Shown here piece after piece: positions 35,407 through 46,119 of a stretch of 64,000 bases of DNA. Position 1 is the first letter of the stretch, and each line of letters opens with the position of its first letter. The stretch spans positions 1 through 64,000 of the forward strand of contig NZ_CAJHAR010000013.1 of the NCBI RefSeq assembly GCF_904846415.1, written 5' to 3'. This stretch comes from Psychrobacter piscatorii. GTDB taxonomy: Bacteria; Pseudomonadota; Gammaproteobacteria; Pseudomonadales; Moraxellaceae. Below the pieces are notes generated by a model. That model searched no databases. It was not told the DNA's origin and saw only the letters and a list, made by a program, of their open reading frames with translations. The position numbers and the translations under genes are program-made.

Positions 35407-35806
35407 GATAGCAATCGTAATTATTATAAGGTGATTGTTATCGATATCAGCTCAAAACAAGATTCATTACCGTTATTAAACCAAGAAACAAGCAAAATGT
35501 GTAACAGTATTTTGCTATAAAATGTTTCACGAGTTTTACCTTTTAAAATCAACTATTTATAAACAGACTTTTGTAGGTTTTTCAAATAGAAATTTAATAA
35601 ATATCGATGCGAGTAATGATAGCTGCATAGTGCTCAAATCATTTATTAAAGAAGAGGGTAAAACCAAGAAATTGTTTTCTCACGACACCATAGCCAAACA
35701 ATGGCTTTATAAAATCTTGCTTTGGCTTATGCTACACTAGCCAAGTTATATACATTTCAAACAATAAAAATAGGCGATATGCCAATTAAAGTAAGGAACA
35801 TTCACA
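35407..35806. other. Intergenic region between rppH and the OsmC-family gene
   Basis: These ~400 AT-rich bases hold divergent upstream regions. A 72-codon frame (35522-35740) has no recognisable family, no ribosome binding site and a composition like non-coding DNA, so it is not called as a gene. No repeats or RNA genes are seen. Confidence 0.4.
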
Positions 35807-36220
35807 ATGTCAGAATCAAAAGCAAGCGTCACATGGCAAGAGAACAAAGCCTTTATGGGTGTGTCACCGTCAGGACACAATGTACAAATCGATGCAGATA
35901 AAGAAAAAGGCGCCAGTCCAATGGAGCTCGTTCTATTGGGTTTGGGTGGTTGTGCCAGCTATGATGTGGTGTCAATTCTCCAAAAATCTCGTCAAGACGT
36001 CACCGATGTACGTTGTGAGTTGACTGCGCAGCGTGCCGAGACAACACCAGCCGTGTATACCGATATTCACCTGCATTTTGTGGTCACTGGTCAAGACATT
36101 AAAGATAAACAGGTCGAAAAAGCCATTCATTTATCCGCAGAAAAATACTGCTCAGCCAGTCGCATGCTGGTCGCGGGTGGGGTTAATATCACCCATGATT
36201 TTGAAGTGATTGCAGGCTAA
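35807..36220 (+). CDS. OsmC-family protein
   Basis: This 137-residue protein has the OsmC/Ohr fold: GASPMELVLLGLGGCASYDVVSIL with one redox-type cysteine and a second in KYCSASRMLVAG. OsmC-type proteins are thiol peroxidases acting on organic hydroperoxides. This short form, of the YhfA type, has the two cysteines in the usual places, but its substrate is not known. AAGGA precedes the ATG. The MAPEG gene follows after 11 bp, so they probably form an operon. Confidence 0.87.
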   Translation: MSESKASVTWQENKAFMGVSPSGHNVQIDADKEKGASPMELVLLGLGGCASYDVVSILQKSRQDVTDVRCELTAQRAETTPAVYTDIHLHFVVTGQDIKDKQVEKAIHLSAEKYCSASRMLVAGGVNITHDFEVIAG

Positions 36221-36231
36221 GGACTTATATA

Positions 36232-36660
36232 ATGATCAGTGCATTTTTTGACTTGGTTTCTGATAAAGTTGCGTCTGCCATTTGGGCGATGGTGGTAGCG
36301 AGCTTACTGCCATGGGCTGTATCAATAATTGCAAAAGTATCTGGCGGCTTTAGGGTCAGAAATAATGCACATCCTCGCGATTTTTTTAAAAATGCAACAG
36401 GGATGGCGGCACGCGCTGATGCCGCACAAAAAAACAGCTATGAGACTTTGCCGGTATTTTTGGCGGCAGTGCTAGTGGCTATGCTGTTCTTTGTGCCACA
36501 ATCGATTATCAATGTATTGGCTTGGCTCTATGTGATCATACGGATTGGTTATTGCACCGCGTACATCACCAACTTGTCGACGTTTCGCTCTATCCTTTGG
36601 GTGTTATCAATGGCATGCTGTCTGATGCTGTTTTATCTGGCAATACGAGTGAGTGTATAG
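36232..36660 (+). CDS. MAPEG-family membrane protein
   Basis: This 142-residue protein has four membrane helices and the family block GMAARADAAQKNSYETLPVF (residues ~54-73). MAPEG proteins include glutathione S-transferases and lipid-modifying enzymes of membranes; bacterial members are mostly uncharacterised. It follows the OsmC gene closely, and a shared role in handling oxidised lipids or peroxides is an inference. Confidence 0.8.
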   Translation: MISAFFDLVSDKVASAIWAMVVASLLPWAVSIIAKVSGGFRVRNNAHPRDFFKNATGMAARADAAQKNSYETLPVFLAAVLVAMLFFVPQSIINVLAWLYVIIRIGYCTAYITNLSTFRSILWVLSMACCLMLFYLAIRVSV

Positions 36661-36706
36661 CGCTACCCATCCATACTTATCAAATACATCAGATCAGAAT
36701 AGGTGA

Positions 36707-37720
36707 TTATTCTTGTACACTCGCTTGTAGTGCGCTGATAATCACCGCTTTGTTTTTCTCTCGTTTGATACCCTCCCACACTATTTGCGCCTCAGCATAG
36801 CCTTTGGTGAGCATACCTAGCCACTGTTTATAGCGCCCAACCAATACCACATCGTTCTTTGCTGCACCTTCCAAAAACCGAATCTGATGGGCGATCAAGT
36901 CTTGCCATAACAAGGTTGCTGTATTCTCTACGCTGTCAGTACTGTTTTCAGTGTCATTATCAACTTGTGCAACCAAATCAGGTCGTGTCACTGCGCCGCG
37001 ACCTAACATGAGATGTGGCGTTCCTGCCTGAGTCATACAGTCATTTGCTTGCGCTGCTGTCCATATTTCGCCATTGGCAATCACAGGAATATCGAGCGCA
37101 TTAAAGCTCTGGATTTTGTCCCAATAAGCAGGCGGCTTATAACCTTGGGTTTTGGTGCGTGCATGAATGGTTAGCCAATCCGCGCCACTTGCAACAATTG
37201 CGCCGCGAATATCATCCATCTGTGAGGTGTCGGTATAGCCCAAGCGAATCTTGGCAGAGACAGGAATATGCGCGGGCACAGCCTGACGTACCGCACTGAT
37301 AATCTGATACATGGTTTCAGGCTCATCGAGCAGCACCGAGCCGCCGCGATGGCTATTGACGGTTTTGGCAGGGCAACCAAAATTGATATCAATCGCAGGT
37401 GCGCCAAGCTCGGCAGCATAAGTGGCATTTTCTGCCATGAGCTGCGCCTCACTACCCAAAAGCTGCACATGAATGGGCGTACCAGAAGCCGTTTTGGCAT
37501 CGTCATTCAGCTCAGGCACGTATTTATAAAACACGTGCGCAGGCAAGACATGCTGGGTGATACGAATAAACTCACTGACTGACCAATCATAAGGCCGGCC
37601 CAAGTCAGACGCAATTTGCGTTAAGATTTGGCGCATCAAAGGATCGGTTAGGCCTTCCATGGGGGCGAGGAGGCGGACGGGATTGACGAAGAATTTATTT
37701 GAAAAGGACATTGATTTCAT
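36707..37720 (-). CDS. dusC: tRNA-dihydrouridine(16) synthase DusC
   Basis: This flavoenzyme reduces uridine 16 in the D-loop of tRNA. The 337-residue protein has the FMN-binding start LLAPMEGLTDPLMR, the catalytic cysteine in DINFGCPAKTVNSHRGG and the phosphate-binding LMLGRGAVTRPDL. SVSEFIRITQHVLP near the N-terminus is typical of DusC rather than DusA or DusB. The stop is 46 bp from the MAPEG stop on the other strand. Confidence 0.9.
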   Translation of the reverse strand: MKSMSFSNKFFVNPVRLLAPMEGLTDPLMRQILTQIASDLGRPYDWSVSEFIRITQHVLPAHVFYKYVPELNDDAKTASGTPIHVQLLGSEAQLMAENATYAAELGAPAIDINFGCPAKTVNSHRGGSVLLDEPETMYQIISAVRQAVPAHIPVSAKIRLGYTDTSQMDDIRGAIVASGADWLTIHARTKTQGYKPPAYWDKIQSFNALDIPVIANGEIWTAAQANDCMTQAGTPHLMLGRGAVTRPDLVAQVDNDTENSTDSVENTATLLWQDLIAHQIRFLEGAAKNDVVLVGRYKQWLGMLTKGYAEAQIVWEGIKREKNKAVIISALQASVQE

Positions 37721-37791
37721 AGGATGTGATATAAAAATGTATGATAACTTATTCGCATTGGTTTTAAATCTTTAATTTCGAGGATAAAAAA

Positions 37792-38190
37792 ATGTTACCA
37801 AGAAAAATCTTAGTGAGAAGAGAGGAGGATTATCATACTCATTACGTAGGAAAATATGGGAATGATCTCACTTTTATCGGTTTTAATTTTTTTGGCGGAT
37901 TATCTCAAACAAGACCTCTAGCCGTTTTACATCTACTTGATAGCAGTGGTTCTTTAACAAGTTCAGAGATATGGGAAAAAGAAAAAATAGGGGATGCTGA
38001 GTTAGAGTTAAAAAAGGCAATTAAGCATTTAGATAATGCAAGATATTGTGATGTTGAAACAACAACATTTAATGTGGTACTAAATGGCTTGACCTTTGGT
38101 TTTATCGCTAGAGAAGACTCAGCATGCATTGAGTATCAACCGTATGGCTTAGCATTTTTTCCTCCTTGGGAAGGCTACTACGATACTTAA
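37792..38190 (+). CDS. Small uncharacterised protein
   Basis: This 132-residue soluble protein has no recognised family. It is acidic in its middle part and has an aromatic C-terminal end (YGLAFFPPWEGYY). A good GAGGAT ribosome binding site precedes the ATG, and a hairpin follows the stop. A single-copy small protein like this beside housekeeping genes could be an immunity-type protein, but nothing in the sequence proves it. Confidence 0.65.
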   Translation: MLPRKILVRREEDYHTHYVGKYGNDLTFIGFNFFGGLSQTRPLAVLHLLDSSGSLTSSEIWEKEKIGDAELELKKAIKHLDNARYCDVETTTFNVVLNGLTFGFIAREDSACIEYQPYGLAFFPPWEGYYDT

Positions 38191-38199
38191 GTCATAGCT

Positions 38200-38228
38200 G
38201 AAAGGCTGGGTTTTTCATCCAGCCTTTC
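38200..38228. terminator. Hairpin after the small uncharacterised gene
   Basis: A perfect 10-bp stem GAAAGGCTGG / CCAGCCTTTC with a 10-base T-rich loop lies 10 bp after the stop codon. The U-tract is weak. Confidence 0.6.
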
Positions 38229-38308
38229 TATTCTGAAAAGTCTTGAAATTGGATGAAAAACACGAGCTTACGGAACTAAGTTTAAACGTCGTAAAATACG
38301 ATACAACC

Positions 38309-39805
38309 TTAAGACCCAAAAATCACCTTTTTCCCCGTCTGTAAGCCAGAGATCAAGTCTTTAATATTATGAATATCCAAATTGCTTTGCGCACGCGTGC
38401 AAGCAACATAGAGCAGGCGCAATTCTTCTGGACTTATCTTGACCGCATTGGTCGTCACATCGTAGTAAAAATCATCATCTAGTTGTACTTTGCCCCATTC
38501 AAGCCCCTTGGCTTTATGCGCGGTAGAGATAACGTAATCCGCATTTTCTATACTGGTGAGACTGTTGACCGCTTGGCTTAACACATTAGTCCCATGGTCA
38601 TCGACCAGTTTGACCAATGTTTTGAGATCGCTACCCTCGTTGGTTTCAGCATACTCTTGTACATCACCCCAATTATAAAAATAAGCCAGCTCGGGTACGC
38701 CGTAAGCTGATTTACCATTTTTTAAGTTTTCCGCCGCCTGACAGAATTTGAGCATACGGTCGGTATCGGCTTGTAGCGCAACGCGATGCCCGTGCTTTAG
38801 TCCTGTCAATAATTGCGACATCGCAGCGGCATTGGTACGGCATAAAATGGCGTCCTTTTTACTGTGTACCATACCTTTATCAGTAGAAGACTGTTTGTTT
38901 GGATTGCCCTTTAACGGCACGTCTTCTTGCAGTGCTTTTAGTAAGGTATTTGCCACTTCTGCAATCGGCTCACCAAAGCGAAAAGACTGCGTCAATAAGG
39001 TTTGCGGCAATGGCAGTTTTTTCATCGCATTGACCGCGCCGCGCCATTCATAAATCTGCTGATGCGCATCGCCCACATAGATAACTTGTCTCGACTGCTG
39101 GGTCAAGATACCCATCATCAATGGATCAGCATCTTGCGCTTCGTCAAATAAAATAAAGTCCGCAGGAATACTCGGCTTAGACAATGCCCAAAGCTTAAGA
39201 TAAATATCATGCCCAATGCCCGCAGGATGACGCGCATCGATCGACTGTAGCCAGCGCTGTTCAACGGCAGGGTAGAGCATCTCGCGTAGCTGCTCCGCGT
39301 CTGAGTCATCGAGCCAACTTGGGAACAGTATGTGCCTTGGTGCAGGATAGCTGGCATGCGTACTACAGAAGTTACTTACCGCATCACTGACGAACCGAGA
39401 CAATCGTGCGGGTGTCAGCGTAATGTATTTATTAACCCCATCCATTTGCCGGCGGACTTGTACAGGCTGCAAGCCCAAATCATCCCCGAGACGCTTAGGT
39501 GAAAATCGTGGCAAAGATAGCTTGGCGGTAATATCACGAGCGACATGGCGATAGGCCAGTGAGTGAAAAGTACGACACTCGACGTGGGGTGGAAACTTTG
39601 AACGAGCATCATTGGCAATCGCTTTGTTAAAAGCCAGATACAGTCCGCGACCCCGTAAACGCTCACCGATTAGCTTGAGTGTCGTGGTCTTACCAGCGCC
39701 TGCATACGCCACCACTTTAAATGATTTGTGATCCATCGCCATATTCAGCGCGGCGAGCTGCTCATCAGTGGGATCGCTCATATAAGCTGGCATCGATGCG
39801 GACAT
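38309..39805 (-). CDS. UvrD/PcrA-like ATP-dependent DNA helicase
   Basis: This superfamily 1 helicase has motif I AYAGAGKTTTL, motif II FDEAQDADPLM, motif III-like YVGDAHQQIYEWRGA, motif V-like STAHKAKGLEW and motif VI LLYVACTRAQ. At ~498 residues from the chosen start (39805) it is shorter than UvrD (~720) and lacks the large 2B insertion. It resembles the stand-alone F-box/UvrD-like helicases of proteobacteria. The DNA substrate and pathway are not known. Confidence 0.85.
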   Translation of the reverse strand: MSASMPAYMSDPTDEQLAALNMAMDHKSFKVVAYAGAGKTTTLKLIGERLRGRGLYLAFNKAIANDARSKFPPHVECRTFHSLAYRHVARDITAKLSLPRFSPKRLGDDLGLQPVQVRRQMDGVNKYITLTPARLSRFVSDAVSNFCSTHASYPAPRHILFPSWLDDSDAEQLREMLYPAVEQRWLQSIDARHPAGIGHDIYLKLWALSKPSIPADFILFDEAQDADPLMMGILTQQSRQVIYVGDAHQQIYEWRGAVNAMKKLPLPQTLLTQSFRFGEPIAEVANTLLKALQEDVPLKGNPNKQSSTDKGMVHSKKDAILCRTNAAAMSQLLTGLKHGHRVALQADTDRMLKFCQAAENLKNGKSAYGVPELAYFYNWGDVQEYAETNEGSDLKTLVKLVDDHGTNVLSQAVNSLTSIENADYVISTAHKAKGLEWGKVQLDDDFYYDVTTNAVKISPEELRLLYVACTRAQSNLDIHNIKDLISGLQTGKKVIFGS

Positions 39806-39967
39806 AATAAAGCTACCTAAATACAAGAAGTGATTAAAAACACAAGGGGCAAAAAAAGCCACTGGATAAACAATGGCTTATAGATGGCGGTACTCAATCG
39901 TAACAATAAGCACTAAGCTTACGCGTGGGGCAAGAAGAAAACAAGATAAGTCAGACGGGTAAATGCT

Positions 39968-40855
39968 TTATTCTTTGACTGTTGATATTAGATCAGTGCT
40001 AGGTTCTTCTTTGATCAAAATTTTTGCCAAAAATAACCCCAGCTCAAACAGTAACCACATCGGGATTGCCAGCATCAGCATGGATACCCCGTCAGGCGGC
40101 GTGACCACGGCAGCCACAGCAAAACAGCCGACAATGATATAACGACGCTTTTCTTCTAGACTCTGAATGGAGACAATACCGGCCAATATCAATAGCAAGG
40201 TCACAACTGGAATCTCGAATGTTAAGCCAAAAACCATAAATAATTTTAAGGCAAAGCTCAGATAACTGTCGATATCCGTCATTGGTAGTACGTTTTGCGG
40301 GGCAAACATAATAAAAAACTTTAAGACCCCTTTGAGCACAATAAAATAAGAAAAAGCCACACCCGCATAAAACAAAAATATAGAAGACAAGAGTACTGGT
40401 ATTGCGATTTTCTTTTCTTTTTTATATAAACCTGGCGCGACAAACGACCAAATTTGATAAAGAATATAAGGCATTGCCAAAAATGCAGCAACGAAGACTG
40501 TCAAACGTATCGGTGCCATGAAGTTCGACGTAATATCAGTGGCAATCATGGTCGAGTTGGCAGGAAGCTGCGCCACCAACGGATCTGATAAGAAGTTATA
40601 GAGCTCGCGCGAATAACCGACCAACCCCAAAAATATGACCAATACTGCCACGCATATTTTGATCAAATGGCGGCGTAGCTCAATCAAATGCTCAGTGATA
40701 GGCATGTCACCCAATGCGCTTAAAACATCATCTGATGATTCATTTTGAGTGCTATCAGTCGTTGCTTTATCGCCTTGATCAATACCATCTAAAGCAGCAG
40801 GATCTGAATCAGTGAGTTTCTCTTGGCGACTTTTTTTTCGTTTGAGTAGTTGCAT
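39968..40855 (-). CDS. tatC: Twin-arginine translocase subunit TatC
   Basis: TatC recognises RR-signal peptides and, with TatA and TatB, exports folded proteins. The 295-residue protein has an acidic ~50-residue N-terminal extension, then ITEHLIELRRHLIK and six helices. SFVAPGLYKKEKK with the conserved Pro and Glu is in the first periplasmic region. Its ATG overlaps the stop of tatB (TGATG). A near-identical but N-terminally altered second copy lies in opposite orientation at 60-809. Confidence 0.95.
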   Translation of the reverse strand: MQLLKRKKSRQEKLTDSDPAALDGIDQGDKATTDSTQNESSDDVLSALGDMPITEHLIELRRHLIKICVAVLVIFLGLVGYSRELYNFLSDPLVAQLPANSTMIATDITSNFMAPIRLTVFVAAFLAMPYILYQIWSFVAPGLYKKEKKIAIPVLLSSIFLFYAGVAFSYFIVLKGVLKFFIMFAPQNVLPMTDIDSYLSFALKLFMVFGLTFEIPVVTLLLILAGIVSIQSLEEKRRYIIVGCFAVAAVVTPPDGVSMLMLAIPMWLLFELGLFLAKILIKEEPSTDLISTVKE

Positions 40856-41514
40856 CAGTCAGTCCCCTGCTTATTATCAGAAGTCTGTGTACTTACCGAG
40901 CTATTTAGTAAGATATCGGCTTTATAGTTCGGTAGATAAGGCGGCATTGGGAGGCGACGGGCTTTATCGTAAGCACCCAAACGGAACCACATATTTTCCC
41001 ACGGTCGGGTATTAAGGATTTGAGTAACGGGAGCGGCCATATCGCTATCATCGTTGCTGTTACCGCGCTTTGATAACTGACCGTTCTCTAGTGTATCTTG
41101 CTGCTTGTCAGTTGCATAAGAATAGTCGAATGCGTTTGGTATGGCTGATTGCTGATGATTTTTTGTGTCGTCAGCTTTGCTATTTCTATCATTCGCGACC
41201 GCTTCATTCGATGCTTTTAGAGAATGGCTTTGTGAGCTTTCAAAAGCTTTCATATTGCCGCGCATCTCCGCCATCTCACGCCTCATATCGGCTTCGGTTT
41301 GACGAATTTTGGCAAGTTCTTTTTGCATTTGCTGGCGTGTCTCAGCCAAATCCAGTTCGGCCTCTATCTCAGATTGCAAGGTCGAGACGGTGCGGCGAAT
41401 TTTGGCATACCATTGCCCAGCCGTACGCGCTGCCTGTGGCAGTTTTTCTGGGCCCAAAACGATTAGGGCGATTACGCCAAAGAGAAGTAGTTCAGAAAAC
41501 CCGATATCAAACAT
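40855..41514 (-). CDS. tatB: Twin-arginine translocase subunit TatB
   Basis: TatB is the receptor partner of TatC. The 219-residue protein has the classic N-terminal helix and hinge MFDIGFSELLLFGVIALIVLGPEKLP (read in part) and an amphipathic, charged coiled region (residues ~30-100). It ends in a polar tail with no close counterpart, longer than the usual ~150-170 residues. It lies between tatA (27 bp away) and tatC (overlapping). Confidence 0.94.
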   Translation of the reverse strand: MFDIGFSELLLFGVIALIVLGPEKLPQAARTAGQWYAKIRRTVSTLQSEIEAELDLAETRQQMQKELAKIRQTEADMRREMAEMRGNMKAFESSQSHSLKASNEAVANDRNSKADDTKNHQQSAIPNAFDYSYATDKQQDTLENGQLSKRGNSNDDSDMAAPVTQILNTRPWENMWFRLGAYDKARRLPMPPYLPNYKADILLNSSVSTQTSDNKQGTD

Positions 41515-41540
41515 AATGGTCCGATGTCACTGTCTAGATG

Positions 41541-41783
41541 CTATACATTATGCTTATCATCAACCTTAGTGGTTGTTGGGCGCTCGTCGGTATGGGCCGT
41601 GCCATCATGGTCAAGCACCACGCGTTTTTTGGCATGCTCTGTATTTTCATCTTTGACCGCTTCTTTAAAGCCTTTAACCGCACCCCCCAAATCTTTGCCA
41701 GCATTTTTTAGTTTTGCAGTGCCAAACACGACAACGACGACGACCAATAGTATCAGCCAATGCGTAATAGAAAAACTACCCAT
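41541..41783 (-). CDS. tatA: Twin-arginine translocase subunit TatA
   Basis: TatA is the pore-forming subunit. The 80-residue protein has one N-terminal membrane helix ([18 protein letters not shown]), the family FGxxKL motif, the amphipathic [16 protein letters not shown] helix and a charged tail. It is first in tatABC. Confidence 0.95.
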   Translation of the reverse strand: MGSFSITHWLILLVVVVVVFGTAKLKNAGKDLGGAVKGFKEAVKDENTEHAKKRVVLDHDGTAHTDERPTTTKVDDKHNV

Positions 41784-41848
41784 AATGGTATCCTTGTGAC
41801 TTGGTTTTGTGACCTGTTTTTGTGACTTAGTTTTCAGTCTTTATATGT

Positions 41849-41886
41849 CTGCTTTGTGTTGATAAAGCCTGCTTTGTGTTGATAAA
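41849..41886. repeat. Two 18-bp direct repeats upstream of tatA
   Basis: ctgctttgtgttgataaa occurs at 41849-41866 and 41869-41886, with two bases between. It lies 65-105 bp before tatA on the minus strand and could be a small duplication in the promoter region. Confidence 0.7.
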
Positions 41887-42021
41887 AGAGTTATGTATCA
41901 AAAAAAAGCATCACATATAATGCGAGATAAAACAGAGCTATATTATAACCTGCAGTTATTACAAATAGGTGAAATCAACAATAATCAAACAGGGTCGATG
42001 CTTTTTTTTGTATCTCAATAA

Positions 42022-42879
42022 CTATCTAGCCGCTTTTTCGTCGATACCTGACAGCCCAAACCGTCGACCCAGCTCGTTCAATACCGCATCTGACTCTATG
42101 TCAAACCATGCCAGTCCGACTAAAGTATGAAACCAGACATCTGCCACTTCATAGACCAGCTCATGGCGTGCCTCATCATAGCTTGCTTTGTCTTTACTCT
42201 CATCGCAGTGAGCAAAATCTTTGGCAGCAATGATGCTCTCTGTACTCTCTTCACCGACTTTCTCTAATATTTTATTCAAGCCTTTAGCATATAGACTGGC
42301 GACATAAGAGCTGTCGGCATCGGCTTGTTTGCGCTCTGCCAATACCTGATCGAGCTGTTGTAGCACAGAGCCTTTATCAATTGGCGCTTGAGTAGTATCG
42401 ACTTGCGCTTGAGTGTTATTAGAGTCGGTGGTCGCGCTAGTATTTTCGTTTTCAACATTGGTGCTAGCAGATTCATCAGAATGATAAATATCCGCAGGGT
42501 TTTTTAATACTTTATCGACAGTTTGCCATTCAGGTGTTTGGCCTGATAGATCTAAACGTTGATAAAAACAAGACTCACGGCCTGTATGACAAGCAATACC
42601 ACCCGCTTGAGTCACGCTTAGCACAATCACGTCTGCATCACAGTCTAGACGAATATCGTGGACGGTCTGCGTATGACCTGATGATTCGCCTTTGTGCCAC
42701 AATTTGTCACGCGAGCGCGAAAAATAAACCGCGGTCTGCGTTTGTGCTGTGAGCTGTAATGCGTCTGCATTCATCCAAGCCATCATCAGAATACGACCTG
42801 ACTTGTGATCTTGAGCAATTGCAGGAATCAAACCATCAGCATTAAAAGTTACGGCAGTCAGCCAAGCAGGTAGAGTCAT
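42022..42879 (-). CDS. hisIE: Bifunctional histidine biosynthesis protein HisIE
   Basis: HisIE carries out the second and third steps of histidine synthesis: the HisE domain hydrolyses phosphoribosyl-ATP to phosphoribosyl-AMP, and the HisI domain opens the ring. HisI (residues ~1-115) has [11 protein letters not shown] with the metal-binding Asp/Cys and HTGRESCFY with the zinc ligands. HisE (residues ~170-270) has [19 protein letters not shown] and [15 protein letters not shown]. The two are joined by an unusual ~40-residue Thr/Asn/Gln-rich linker ([13 protein letters not shown]). It stands alone, without other his genes, next to tatA. Confidence 0.94.
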   Translation of the reverse strand: MTLPAWLTAVTFNADGLIPAIAQDHKSGRILMMAWMNADALQLTAQTQTAVYFSRSRDKLWHKGESSGHTQTVHDIRLDCDADVIVLSVTQAGGIACHTGRESCFYQRLDLSGQTPEWQTVDKVLKNPADIYHSDESASTNVENENTSATTDSNNTQAQVDTTQAPIDKGSVLQQLDQVLAERKQADADSSYVASLYAKGLNKILEKVGEESTESIIAAKDFAHCDESKDKASYDEARHELVYEVADVWFHTLVGLAWFDIESDAVLNELGRRFGLSGIDEKAAR

Positions 42880-43064
42880 AATGTATGTGTCGTCTTGTAG
42901 TTAGAGAATAAAAATATCAATAAGTAATTATACTACTTATGATTGGAGCGAGTTATGATTAGAGCGAGGAGATTGTCTAAAATGCTCTGAAGTGCTCTGA
43001 AATATGATGTCATATGAAAGCTGCGCGAGCATTAGAATAGAAGGGGTACTATTGACTCGCTATT

Positions 43065-43535
43065 TTACAGCCTAAATAAATGAGGATATAGAGCCTCTTT
43101 GGTCGTGTTATCGAGCTTAATCACTTTATTGAGATTAAAATCATAATTTCTAAAATGCTGCCGTGCTTTTACGACCGTTTCGCCCGTGTGCATACGGGTA
43201 ACTTTTATCACTATATTACCGCCATTATCATATATTGGCTCAACACCGACTTCAAACAAAAGCTCTTCGCACACTCGTATACGACTCAAAATAACCAACT
43301 GCAATGTATCAATAATCAAGCCTTGTTTATCTGAATTGATTTCTTTAATACCTTTAGCCTGTAGAAACCTTAGTCGCGCTTCGGACAGAAGGGCGGTCAG
43401 AGATTCGATGGTCACATGCTGTCCCAAGTCGATTTCGGTATGACGCACGCGCATCACTGTCTCAAAAACAAATAAATAATCCTCAAATACCAACTCTTGC
43501 TTTGACACACTATCTCCTAAAGTGGTGGCAAACAA
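43065..43535 (-). CDS. Hotdog-fold thioesterase-like protein
   Basis: This 156-residue protein has the thioesterase-like start VFETVMRVRHTEIDLGQHVTIESL, comparable to the YbgC/acyl-CoA thioesterase group, with a conserved acidic/His site (RHTEIDLGQHV). A long central helix (LTALLSEARLRFLQAKGI) and a beta sheet (ISRIRVCEELLFEVGVEPIY, TGETVVKARQHFRNYD) follow. The substrate is not known. It has no close partner gene. Confidence 0.7.
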   Translation of the reverse strand: MFATTLGDSVSKQELVFEDYLFVFETVMRVRHTEIDLGQHVTIESLTALLSEARLRFLQAKGIKEINSDKQGLIIDTLQLVILSRIRVCEELLFEVGVEPIYDNGGNIVIKVTRMHTGETVVKARQHFRNYDFNLNKVIKLDNTTKEALYPHLFRL

Positions 43536-43943
43536 TTATGCTACTTATCATGCGATAGGCTGGCAGAATCATAATAATGATGAACAGAGAATAAAGCTGT
43601 ATACACTTAATAAATGAGTGTGCTTCCATGACACTCATATTATGATGTAACTTAAGTATCTACTTAAGCACAGCTTCAGCTGACATTCAATCTATTTGGA
43701 TGAAAATTGACCATTTTCATGAGATTTTTGAGAGCCGCGCTACAGTGCTACTCATGCTGACTAACGGCCTTTGTTGCCAGGTAAAGGTTAGCCAAAACTT
43801 TACTTGGCAAAACAAGGCACTATCTGCTAAAATAGCGCCTCCCACCTCGAGGCAAATAGAGGTTTAGTTGTTATTTATATAACGATTATTCGGTATGACT
43901 ATTTGACGACCAGGTTCTAAAACAGAAAAAGAGGCAAATCATC
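43536..43943. promoter_or_regulatory. rpmI: rpmI-rplT promoter and leader region
   Basis: A -35 TTGGCA (43804-43809) and -10 TAAAAT (43828-43833), 18 bp apart, point to rpmI and leave an untranslated leader of ~105 bases. Such leaders are bound by L20 or L35 regulators in some bacteria; here that is only possible. infC, which often precedes rpmI, is not present in the window. The upstream part of the region shows nothing recognisable. Confidence 0.5.
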
Positions 43944-44141
43944 ATGAAAGTTAAGATGAAAACCAGAAGCGGTGCCGCTAAACGCTTCAAAAAAACAGCA
44001 AACGGCTTTAAACGTAAGCAAGCATTCAAAAGCCATATTTTGACCAAGAAATCACCTAAGCGTATTCGCCAGTTGCGTGGTCTTAAGTTGGTACATAAAT
44101 CTGACGAAGCAGCAGTTCGTCGTATGTGCCCATACATCTAA
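43944..44141 (+). CDS. rpmI: 50S ribosomal protein L35
   Basis: The short basic 65-residue protein [21 protein letters not shown] has the family pattern [18 protein letters not shown] and the C-terminal VRRMCPY. It is part of the large ribosomal subunit. It is followed by rplT after 135 bp, as in most bacteria. Confidence 0.97.
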   Translation: MKVKMKTRSGAAKRFKKTANGFKRKQAFKSHILTKKSPKRIRQLRGLKLVHKSDEAAVRRMCPYI

Positions 44142-44276
44142 TAGCCTACTGTCATCTATCTTTGATTGAAAACTATCTGATGAAATGATATTTGACTTTG
44201 CAATCTGACAATGATGTTTGTTATTTGACAGCATCATCACTCGCTTAACAGTGATTACAAAATCTTGGAGTAAATT

Positions 44277-44633
44277 ATGGCCCGTGTAAAACGTGGTGTA
44301 CAGGCAAATCGCCGTCACAAAAAAATCTTAAAACGCGCAAAAGGCTACTACGGTGCCCGTTCACGTGTTTACCGCGTAGCGGTACAGGCAGTGACCAAAG
44401 CTGGTCAATATGCTTATCGTGACCGTCGCAACAAAAAACGTACTTTCCGTCGTCTTTGGATTGCACGTATCAATGCTGGTGCACGCTTAAACGGTTTGAG
44501 CTATAGCCGCTTTATCAATGGCATGAAAAAAGCAAACATTGCAATCGATCGTCGCGTTCTAGCAGACATCGCTATGCATGATGCAGCGACTTTCACAGCA
44601 TTGGTCGAAAAAGCAAAAGCGGAACTAGCATAA
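44277..44633 (+). CDS. rplT: 50S ribosomal protein L20
   Basis: This 118-residue basic protein starts [23 protein letters not shown] and has [21 protein letters not shown]. It binds 23S rRNA early in assembly and often represses its own operon. A hairpin terminator follows. Confidence 0.97.
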   Translation: MARVKRGVQANRRHKKILKRAKGYYGARSRVYRVAVQAVTKAGQYAYRDRRNKKRTFRRLWIARINAGARLNGLSYSRFINGMKKANIAIDRRVLADIAMHDAATFTALVEKAKAELA

Positions 44634-44730
44634 ATATTAACTACTCTTTAGAGATTAAGTAGATATAAAATTTATCTAAGTAAGCATCTAAACGAATAGA
44701 ACTAATATTGATTAATAGTACGATATTAAT

Positions 44731-44760
44731 AAAAGCTACCGCTGGTCGGTGGCTTTTTTT
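44731..44760 (+). terminator. Terminator of rpmI-rplT
   Basis: The stem aaaagctacc / ggtggctttt, with one G-T pair, is followed by a run of seven T. It lies about 100 bp after rplT. Confidence 0.85.
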
Positions 44761-44885
44761 ATATGAAATTATTCTACGCCTGTTCGACGTCGAGGCTTTG
44801 TCGATACGAAATACGTTTGTCATCGACTAAATACTCAAGCCATTCTTATAAACAGTATTTATATCAATTTTTTATATAAACATAA

Positions 44886-46016
<1,131 letters not shown>

Positions 46017-46119
46017 AGTGCTTTTATTGATATAAAACGTGCTCCTTGTTAATACAACAAGTTAATTTGCCAAGCTTTACTCCAACATCTTTATTATAAA
46101 ATTCTGATCCGAGATATTT

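Noticed and set aside
35522..35740. 72-codon open frame upstream of the OsmC-family gene
   Set aside because: No ribosome binding site, no family features, AT-rich composition like the surrounding non-coding DNA.
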